A program made the translations under genes and the position numbers. 5,371 bases of DNA from Methylacidiphilum sp. (GTDB lineage: Bacteria; Verrucomicrobiota; Verrucomicrobiia; CAIQCK01): NCBI GenBank assembly GCA_020718125.1, contig DYDC01000202.1:1-5371 (forward strand), given 5' to 3'. Below the pieces are notes generated by a model that did no database searches, had not been told where the DNA came from, and worked only from the letters and a program-made list of their open reading frames with translations. Below, piece by piece: positions 1 through 5,371 of the stretch; within the stretch, counting starts at the first letter, position 1; every line of letters begins with the position of its first letter.

Positions 1-1
1 T

Positions 2-1237
2 GTCGCCAATTCCCTCAGGTGCCCGCCCATGGCGGGCGGGCACCTGAGTAGTTACAATGTTTTGCTTGCCGTTGAAGTTTTTCGTGGTCACGCCGGCGTT
101 GTTGCGGTCGAACGGCTCGCGCAGGCCAAGAATCCACTCGCGGACGAGGTCGAGGTTTCCGGTCTCGCGAAACGCCAACGCCATCATCGCCCCGTCACGA
201 TACCACGGCTTGGAATAAACGAAGAAGTTCGGCACCGGTTCGGCGGGTGTGATGTTGACGAGAAGCTCCTGGTGCAGCACGCGCAGCACCTGCGCGTAGC
301 GACGGCCCGCGAATGTCGGCAGTTTCACTGGCGCGCGCGTGCCCTCGACTGAGATGCGCTGACCGCCTTCCTCAATCCAAAACGCCTCCTCATCCTCGAC
401 GATGTTCACCCGCGCGCCGGCCGTCGTTTCCAATGCGACCAAATAATCCGGCGGCACGATGATGTCAGTCTTAAGCTTCCACTCGCGGACGACTTTACCG
501 GAGCGCGCGTCGAGGAGGCGACCCTCGCGGTAGATGAACTTCGCGCGCTGGCCCATGCCGAAGAGGAAGAACCTCACGTCCGGTAGTTCGCGCGCGCCGC
601 CGTGTTCCTTACGGAAACCATCCAGTTCCGCACGGTAGGCGGCAAGGCGAGTCTCGGGTGGCGCGGTGCTGCGGCATGGTTCGGTTTCCGCCACCGCAAG
701 CGACTTCACGGGAATGCGCGCCAGCCAGCAGTGGCGTTTGTTTTGCGAGAAGACGACGTGAAGCATGCCGTCCTTCTCCACGGCCTCCGGGTAGGCCCAT
801 TCGTGCTTGGGTTGCGTCTCGCCGAGACGCTGCAACACGGGCGCGATTTCCGCCGGGCTGCCCTCGATGATTTTCCAGACCTTGCGGAACGGCAGCAACT
901 CGCCCGGCTTGGTGACCGCGATGAGCAGGGCGTTGCGGCGCGGTCCTTCGGCGGCGTTGAAGATGGCGTAACGCTGGCCGGTGCTGAGCGTGCCGCTGAA
1001 AGGCTTGCTGTTTTGCATCGGCAGGTTCGAGGGCCGCACGGGGCCGAAGCTCTCGCCGAAGTCGCGGCTCTCGGCCAAGAGCGCGGTCAGCGTGCCGTTC
1101 TTTATCGCTTCCTGCGGTTCGGCGCGGCGGATGATGGCGAGGCGATGCAATTCCATGCCGAGGCTGTTCTTGCTGCCGTCTGCGTAGCGCCCGACGAAGG
1201 CCCACAGCGTGCCGCGATGTGACAGCAGCGGCGCGGT
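2..1237 (-). CDS. sialidase-like (BNR propeller) and toroid-domain protein, 5'-truncated, runs off left edge
   Basis: An open frame of 412 codons runs from just after an in-frame TAA (1238-1240) to the window edge. Its N-terminal half looks like the C-terminal half of an exo-sialidase-type beta-propeller. It shows SHRGTLWAFVGRYADGS (residues 6-22), an Asp-box match SRDFGESF (57-64; S-x-D-x-G-x-S-F), and EWAYPEAVEKDGMLHVVFSQ (146-165), which fits the closing YP...DG.LH.VF blade of the BNR_2 family. A beta-rich linker (about 220-310) follows, then VLRVLHQELLVNI and YSKPWYRDGAMMALAF (341-356), typical in style of an (alpha/alpha)6 sugar hydrolase. The first propeller blades and any signal peptide are missing. 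No start codon lies near 1237; the first in-frame ATG is at 1156-1154, inside the fold and without a clear ribosome site. The last 20 residues come from the palindromic repeat and the bases beyond it. It is most likely a pseudogene fragment or the product of a rearrangement. The substrate is unknown, and catalytic residues cannot be assigned from half a propeller. Confidence 0.75.
11..56. repeat. 46-bp palindromic inverted repeat, left copy
   Basis: This copy is the perfect reverse complement of 5326-5371 over 46 bases. It contains a perfect 15-bp stem (CTCAGGTGCCCGCCC at 14-28 with its complement at 34-48) around the 5-nt loop ATGGC (29-33). On its inner side is the tip TGTAACTAC (minus strand, 56-48). 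Identity between the copies stops at the tip: base 57 does not match its counterpart 5325. The minus-strand frame of the sialidase-like gene passes through it without a stop, adding residues such as VTTQVPARHGRAPEG that look foreign to an enzyme. The tip faces into the window, so any larger element would extend left past the edge. It could be the end of an insertion sequence (GTAA-starting tips recall the IS66 group, from memory only) or a small dispersed palindrome. There is no T-tract, so it is not a classical terminator. Confidence 0.9.
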
Positions 1238-1343
1238 TTATCCAGCAGTCGCGATCCTCGCCGCTGCGTTGTGGCTGCCGCTGGTCTGGCGCGTCGCGCG
1301 GGATTACGAATCGCGCAATGCGCCGGCCCTTAACGCTTCCTGA
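1236..1343 (+). pseudogene. possible C-terminal remnant of a membrane protein
   Basis: On the plus strand this stretch reads VYPAVAILAAALWLPLVWRV, then ARDYESRNAPALNAS and a TGA at 1341-1343. It looks like a hydrophobic membrane helix of about 18-20 residues followed by an Arg-containing, polar cytoplasmic tail, a common end for an integral membrane protein. The hydrophobic stretch begins exactly where sialidase similarity on the other strand stops (about 1236). The frame upstream is open only to the TAG at 1185-1187 and there lies opposite the sialidase-like sequence, so no body of a membrane protein is present. The stop overlaps the convergent end of the GH2 gene by 14 bases. The reading rests on the hydrophobicity pattern alone; a chance open frame in GC-rich DNA remains possible. 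Confidence 0.3.
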
Positions 1344-4300
1344 ACTCCAGCCGGCTCAGCCAGAGGTTGCGGTCGCCTTCGGGACCGTAGAGGTCGTTCA
1401 CGAAACCGATGGTCAACTCGTGCTGGCCGGCGGGCAATTGCGCCTTGAGGTCGTGCGGCGCGGAGGTGCTGCTGGCCAGTTCGACGCGGCCGAGCGGTTT
1501 GCCGTCCAACGCGACCTCGATGATCGGATACTGGCCGGCGGCAGGCGTGCCGTGGCCGACGAACGAGAGGACGTAATCGCCGGCCTGCGCGATCTGGACG
1601 GGGGCGGCGACGGTGCCGTGGCAGCCGATGTAAAGCGCGTCGGGATCGTGGCGGAACCATTGGATGGGTTTGACCGGCTCGAAGACGTTCGCGTCGAACA
1701 TCGTCACCGGCCCCGCCTCGCCAAAATCCGCGCCGGCGTTCGCCAGCAGCGTCGCGATGAGCCGCGCCAGCTTCGCCGCGTTGCGTTTGGCGGTTTCGCC
1801 GCTCTCGTCGAGCGTGTCCACAATGAGCCTGCCTTTGCCTGCCTCCGCGACGGCGATCGCGCCGGGCTCGGTCAACAACGTGAAGCTGCCGCCGGGCGCG
1901 ACGGCGCTCTTGATGAGATCGTGCGCGCGCGGCACTGCCGAATAGCTCACGCCGCGATGCTCGGCGAGCCAGTAGAGATCCTCGCGCGCGAGGCCGGCGG
2001 CGATGGCGGGAAGATCGTCGGCGCGGCGGAGCGGGCCTTGCGCCCATTTCAGCGACGCTTTCAGGCCGAAGACGCCCGCGACCGATTCCAGTGTCTTGCC
2101 TGACGGCCGATGCAGCCAGATGGTCGCGCCCGCGTCAGCCGCCGCGCGCAGTTGATCGGCAGTGATGCGGCTGATCGCATCGCCGTCAGCCACGATGATT
2201 CTGCTCGTTGCAGACGGTGCTTGCTCGGCAAGACGCGCGTCCGTTCGCCGCAGCCACGGGCGGAGAGAGGCGGCACCATCGGCAAGGTAAGTGACCTCAA
2301 CCGCTTCGCCTTTGTAGTCGCCGAGGTAGTCGAGACAGTTCTGCAGGATGCGGCGCGCGACCGGCTCGGTGTCGAACTTCTCGATGAGTTGCAGGCCGCA
2401 GAGCAATAAGGCGCCTTTGCCGCGGCGCGCTTCGCAGAGCGGCGCGGTCGCGAGACCTTGCGCGTTGCCGGCGACGACGATCGGCCTCACGCCGGCCCGT
2501 GCGTCCCAGACCGGCTCGGCCGCCGTGACGACGTGATGGCCGGAGGCGCGCTCGACCAGACCTGCCTTGCGCGAGGCGCGTTTGCCTTTGCGAACGGGCG
2601 CCGTCAAGTCTTCGACGAGCACGTCGGAAGCTCTGCCGTCGCCGCGCCAGAACTTGAGGTCGTCGTCCGCGACGCCACGCAGCGCGGGGTGCCGCGGATT
2701 TTGAGCGAACGTCATCGTCGAGGTTTGCGTCGAAAATGACGTCGGCAGCATCCGGCTGCCGCTCTGGCCTTGCCCGAAGACCAGCGCGCGGCCGCCGTCG
2801 CGGACCCAGCGCAACAGCGCGTCGCGTCGCGGACTCGATTCGCCGATGACCGGCACGCCGTTTGTGCCCGCCAACGCGTCGAGCGCGCCCGGCGCGACGA
2901 TGAGCACGCGAACGTCGGACGCCTCTGCGAGGTCGGTGACGATGCGCAGGCCGGCGAGCGGCTTCGGGCACGGTTTGCCGCCGGTGAGGACGGCGACGTT
3001 CGCGGCGGGTTTGAGTCCGGCGCGCGGCCAGAAGCTGATGGCGCGGCGGTCCTCGAAGCCGTCCGCGCCCGCCATGGAGGTTTTCAGAATCAGCGTGGCA
3101 TCCGTGCGCGCGGTGACTTCAGGCGCGGTGAACGCGAACGTGCGCGTGACGCGGTCGTCAGGCTTCATCGCGAGGCTGGCGCGATGGCCGGCGATGCGTT
3201 TGCCGTTGGCTTCGATGCTCCACTCGAACGTCACGGTGCCGGTGCGGAGCGTGTTGTTGAAGAGTGTGACGGTGCGCTCGACGCGGTCGCCGGCGAAGAA
3301 GCGCGCGTCGGCCTCGCGGAGATAAGCGCCGAGCGGATGGTAGGCCCACGCGTGGGCGCGCCAGAGATGGTTGGACTCGCCGAGCGGGCCGCCCTCGAAC
3401 ATGGTCCACGGGCCAATGCCGTTGAGGCCCTGCGCGCGGTAGGCGACGATCTGGTCGCGCCACGACGCCGCTTTGCCGCGGTTGCGGTAATCGCCATGAT
3501 TGATATAGGCGTCGTCGCCGAACCAGAGCGTGTGCCAGTCGGGATTGTTGGACGGCTCCCAGAGGAACTCGCCGATGTAGAGCGGCTTGGCGCGGTCCCA
3601 CTGGAAGACGTTGGTCGGCCAGAAGAAATGGTGGATGCGCGCGTGGTCAAGCCACCACGCCGTGTCGGGATAGAGCCGGAACTGCGGATACTCGTGGGGA
3701 TAGTGCATGCCGATGACATCGGCGACGCCGGTCGTGTCGGTGGCGTTGAGACGCGGATCGCCGTCGCTCTCGTAGATGATGGGGCGCGTGGGGTCGAGTT
3801 GCTTGAGGAACACGCCGGCCCTGGCCATCTCGGACTCGCCGCGCGTGCCGGCGGTGCATCGGCCGCCGTAGAATTCGTTTTCGAGGCTCCACATGACGAC
3901 GGAGGGGTTGTTTTTCAACCGCCGCCACATCACCGCAAGGTGGTCGCGGTAGTTCTGCCAGAACCGTTCGTCGTCCACGCGATAGCTTTCGCGGTCGTTC
4001 CAGATCGCGCCTTCGGGAATGATGAGCAGGCCGACCTCGTCGGCGACATCGTAGAAGACCTGCCGCCACGGTTGCGTGTGCGTGCGCAGCGCGACATTGT
4101 TGGCCTCCTTCACCTTTTGCCATAGCGCGGTGACCTCGTCATGCGTTCGCGCACGCACGGGCCAGGCGGGCCAGGTCGCGGTGGCGCGGAGCGTGATCGG
4201 CACGCCGTTGAGAAAGAACCGGCCGCGCTCGACCCGGAATTCGCGGAAGCCGAATCGTGTGCGAAGGGTGTCGGCTGTCGCGCCGGCGACGTCGAGGCCC

Positions 4301-5169
4301 GATTGGAGATGATAGAGGTTGGGGTGCTCGTGGTCCCAGAGCTTTGGGTTTCGCCACGTCGCGCTGACAGTGAGGTTGGTGCGCAGGCCGGCGGCGAGCG
4401 TGAGTTCGACAGGTTTCAGGACGACGCTGGCATCTTCCGCGATGGCGTTGCGGAGCGTCACGCGCGCTTCGGCCGCGCTGTCGTTGGCGAGTTCGACGTC
4501 CAGCGTGAGTTTGTGATCGCGCACGGAGGTGATGATCGTGACGTCGTTGACGCGAACGGGCTGAACGGCGAGAACGGTGACGTCGTCCCAGATGCCGTAT
4601 TCGGTGAACAGTCCGCCGATCGGGCCGAGGACGTTGTCCCGGGGCCAACTGCGCAGCGCGTGCCAGTCGGTGTTGGTCGGGTCGGGCAACTGTTTGTCGA
4701 AGATGCCGGACCAGTCGCGCGCGCCGACGAGCAGCGTGTTGGGCGCGCCGAACTTGACGGCGTCGGTGGCGTCCACGGTGAACATGTCATAGCCGTTGAA
4801 GCAGCCGCCGACGCGGCGGCCGTTGACGAAGACGGCGGCGTTGTATTTGACGCCGTTGAAACGGAGGAGGACGCGCTGGCCGCGCCAGTCGGCGGGCGCG
4901 TCGAAGTCGCGGCGAAGCCACACGGCTTTGCGGTTGATACCATTAACCAAGCCGGGCACTTCTGAGTTTTTCCACGGGCCGAGCGGTGTCTGCTGCGCGA
5001 GGTCGGGGTCGGCGGGAGCGGCCTGCCAGGTGCCAGAAAGGTTCATCTCAGCACGGGGCGAGGCGGAGAGAGCGAACGCAGAGAAAGCGCACAGGAGGGA
5101 ACCTCCGGTAACTATCTTGCGGAACCGCGATGCGGGTTGAGATTCAGTTTTGGGTGTGTGGGTAGTCAT
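1330..5169 (-). CDS. secreted glycoside hydrolase family 2 protein with Rossmann-like and carbohydrate-binding C-terminal domains
   Basis: The 1279-residue product is a predicted retaining beta-glycosidase of the beta-galactosidase/beta-glucuronidase superfamily, exported to the periplasm or cell surface. Residues 1-41 form a signal peptide (basic RFRK, hydrophobic core VTGGSLLCAFSAFALSAS, likely cut near PRA); LLC lacks a lipobox. Residues 44-205 are the GH2 sugar-binding jelly roll (LLRFNGVKYNAAVFVNGRRV, GGLFTEYGIWDDV). About 206-308 is the Ig-like domain, and about 312-610 the TIM barrel. The acid/base is E432 in MWSLENEF and the nucleophile candidate is E534 in YIGEFLWE, spaced as in the family; PWTMFEGG ends the barrel. 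After a beta-sandwich (about 620-715) come two alpha/beta domains (about 740-950 and 985-1150) like the GATase-type domains of some beta-galactosidases. About 1155-1279 resembles CBM36/CBM60-type calcium-dependent modules (VGHGTPAAGQYPIIEVALDG, FVNDLYGPEGDRNLWLSRLEF split by one residue over 20: key residues N1258, D1259, D1266, N1268). The start is fixed by a strong Shine-Dalgarno site and the signal peptide. The substrate cannot be read from sequence; the family call is secure. Confidence 0.95.
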   Translation of the reverse strand: MTTHTPKTESQPASRFRKIVTGGSLLCAFSAFALSASPRAEMNLSGTWQAAPADPDLAQQTPLGPWKNSEVPGLVNGINRKAVWLRRDFDAPADWRGQRVLLRFNGVKYNAAVFVNGRRVGGCFNGYDMFTVDATDAVKFGAPNTLLVGARDWSGIFDKQLPDPTNTDWHALRSWPRDNVLGPIGGLFTEYGIWDDVTVLAVQPVRVNDVTIITSVRDHKLTLDVELANDSAAEARVTLRNAIAEDASVVLKPVELTLAAGLRTNLTVSATWRNPKLWDHEHPNLYHLQSGLDVAGATADTLRTRFGFREFRVERGRFFLNGVPITLRATATWPAWPVRARTHDEVTALWQKVKEANNVALRTHTQPWRQVFYDVADEVGLLIIPEGAIWNDRESYRVDDERFWQNYRDHLAVMWRRLKNNPSVVMWSLENEFYGGRCTAGTRGESEMARAGVFLKQLDPTRPIIYESDGDPRLNATDTTGVADVIGMHYPHEYPQFRLYPDTAWWLDHARIHHFFWPTNVFQWDRAKPLYIGEFLWEPSNNPDWHTLWFGDDAYINHGDYRNRGKAASWRDQIVAYRAQGLNGIGPWTMFEGGPLGESNHLWRAHAWAYHPLGAYLREADARFFAGDRVERTVTLFNNTLRTGTVTFEWSIEANGKRIAGHRASLAMKPDDRVTRTFAFTAPEVTARTDATLILKTSMAGADGFEDRRAISFWPRAGLKPAANVAVLTGGKPCPKPLAGLRIVTDLAEASDVRVLIVAPGALDALAGTNGVPVIGESSPRRDALLRWVRDGGRALVFGQGQSGSRMLPTSFSTQTSTMTFAQNPRHPALRGVADDDLKFWRGDGRASDVLVEDLTAPVRKGKRASRKAGLVERASGHHVVTAAEPVWDARAGVRPIVVAGNAQGLATAPLCEARRGKGALLLCGLQLIEKFDTEPVARRILQNCLDYLGDYKGEAVEVTYLADGAASLRPWLRRTDARLAEQAPSATSRIIVADGDAISRITADQLRAAADAGATIWLHRPSGKTLESVAGVFGLKASLKWAQGPLRRADDLPAIAAGLAREDLYWLAEHRGVSYSAVPRAHDLIKSAVAPGGSFTLLTEPGAIAVAEAGKGRLIVDTLDESGETAKRNAAKLARLIATLLANAGADFGEAGPVTMFDANVFEPVKPIQWFRHDPDALYIGCHGTVAAPVQIAQAGDYVLSFVGHGTPAAGQYPIIEVALDGKPLGRVELASSTSAPHDLKAQLPAGQHELTIGFVNDLYGPEGDRNLWLSRLEFRKR

Positions 5170-5174
5170 GGCAT

Positions 5175-5180
5175 CTCCTT
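5175..5180 (-). promoter_or_regulatory. Shine-Dalgarno site of the GH2 gene
   Basis: The minus strand reads AAGGAG, followed by 5 bases and the ATG at 5169-5167. This strong anti-16S match supports the chosen start. The spacing is at the short end of normal. An out-of-frame ATG (5174-5172) directly abuts the site and could compete weakly for initiation. Confidence 0.75.
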
Positions 5181-5255
5181 GGGTGGTTGGTCTTCTAACG
5201 TTGGTTTCTTGGTTTGGGTTCTTTAGCTCTTGGGTTGCACCTTCGGTTTCCGTTC

Positions 5256-5330
5256 TCAGACGGCTCGCAGAGATAATAACTGCAACCGGATGATCTGTTC
5301 ATAGCGGGCCAGATTGTAGATCAGGTGTAA
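5256..5330 (-). pseudogene. possible C-terminal tail of an interrupted upstream gene
   Basis: The minus strand is open from the inner edge of the right repeat to a TGA at 5258-5256 and reads LIYNLARYEQIIRLQLL, then SLRAV. This is an amphipathic, protein-like sequence of 24 codons in all, preceded by an in-frame TAG inside the repeat (5333-5331). The protein-like reading begins at the repeat boundary, as expected if the repeat interrupted an older gene lying upstream of GH2 on the same strand. I cannot assign a family; endings of this kind occur in outer-membrane efflux proteins and some transposases. It is short enough to be chance. Confidence 0.2.
5273..5301 (-). promoter_or_regulatory. candidate sigma70-type promoter for the GH2 gene
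   Basis: The minus strand has TGAACA (5301-5296, 4 of 6 matches to TTGACA), a 17-base spacer, and TATTAT (5278-5273, 5 of 6 matches to TATAAT). This sits in the most AT-rich part of the leader and would give a 5' untranslated region of about 95-100 bases. Only this sequence match supports it, and it overlaps the possible gene tail at 5256-5330. Promoter consensus in the likely host phylum is poorly known to me, so confidence is low. Confidence 0.3.
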
Positions 5331-5371
5331 CTACTCAGGTGCCCGCCCGCCATGGGCGGGCACCTGAGGGA
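5326..5371. repeat. 46-bp palindromic inverted repeat, right copy
   Basis: This is the exact reverse complement of the left copy. It starts with the tip TGTAACTAC (5326-5334), overlapping a 15-bp stem (5334-5348 and 5354-5368) around the loop GCCAT, and ends in GGA at the last base of the window. The 8 bases beside this tip (GATCAGGT, 5319-5326) do not match those beside the left tip (AATGTTTT, 56-63 region). The two copies therefore do not show the shared target duplication expected of one element's two ends, and they look like separate insertions. The window stopping exactly at the repeat is what assembly at a multicopy element produces. Confidence 0.9.

Noticed and set aside
609..1205. 198-codon minus-strand open frame starting with ATG
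   Set aside because: It overlaps the sialidase-like frame on the same strand but in another phase. Its product is Arg/His/Ala-rich, whereas the other phase gives recognisable propeller motifs.
602..1222. 206-codon plus-strand open frame
   Set aside because: It is the antisense shadow of the sialidase-like fragment and shows no domain signature.
1296..1316. Hairpin after the GH2 stop as a terminator
   Set aside because: The minus strand can pair GCGCG with CGCGC around ATTCGTAATCC, but the stem is short or bulged and no T-tract follows.
1219..2103. 294-codon open frame on the plus strand
   Set aside because: It is antisense to the GH2 C-terminal domains, has the same low-information composition and no family signature, and starts with GTG at the rearrangement junction.
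2770..4125. 451-codon open frame on the plus strand opposite the GH2 gene
   Set aside because: It lies entirely antisense to the catalytic part of a clearly real gene. Its product is rich in R, A, E, D and V with no recognisable domain, as expected from the mirrored codon bias of GC-rich DNA.
5321..5341. Direct repeat TCAGGTG (5321-5327 and 5335-5341) as a target-site duplication
   Set aside because: The second copy lies inside the repeat stem and the left copy of the repeat has no equivalent flank. A 7-base match is easily chance.
11..5371. The whole window as one composite transposon bounded by terminal inverted repeats
   Set aside because: The tips point inward with the palindromes outside, the bases next to the two tips differ, and no transposase gene lies between them. 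Two separate insertions fit better.

Overview
The window is a high-GC bacterial fragment with one complete gene and pieces of up to three others. All of the recognisable enzyme coding lies on the minus strand. The main gene (1330-5169) encodes a large exported glycoside hydrolase family 2 (GH2) protein of 1279 residues. It has a signal peptide, the three classical GH2 domains with an intact catalytic Glu pair, two Rossmann-like alpha/beta domains, and a C-terminal domain resembling calcium-dependent carbohydrate-binding modules. Downstream in transcription order (1237 to the left edge) is an uninterrupted but headless reading frame. It covers the second half of a sialidase-like (BNR) beta-propeller followed by the beginning of what looks like an (alpha/alpha)-toroid sugar-hydrolase domain. 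Large secreted GH2 proteins beside sialidase-like proteins, in high-GC DNA, suggest a polysaccharide-degrading member of Verrucomicrobiota or Planctomycetota. This is inference from gene style, not from a marker gene.

Both window ends carry the same 46-bp sequence in perfect inverted orientation (11-56 and 5326-5371). Each copy is a strong palindrome (15-bp stem, 5-nt loop) next to the tip TGTAACTAC. The tips point into the window and the hairpins lie on the outer side, so the repeated elements would extend outward. The right copy ends exactly at the last base. This fits a dispersed multicopy element (insertion-sequence end or palindromic mini-element) at which the assembly broke.

Layout from left to right: repeat copy 1 (11-56), read in frame by the truncated sialidase-like gene; the sialidase-like fragment (2-1237, minus); a sharp junction near 1236; a short plus-strand stretch that reads like the end of a membrane protein (1236-1343); the GH2 gene (1330-5169, minus); its leader with a strong Shine-Dalgarno site and a possible promoter (5170-5301); a small possible tail of another minus-strand gene (5256-5330); and repeat copy 2 (5326-5371).

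The GH2 and sialidase-like proteins plausibly belong to one polysaccharide-degradation locus. The abrupt junction near 1236 indicates that the locus has been rearranged or misassembled, so they may not be a native operon. I found no CRISPR array, tRNA, rRNA or complete transposase gene.
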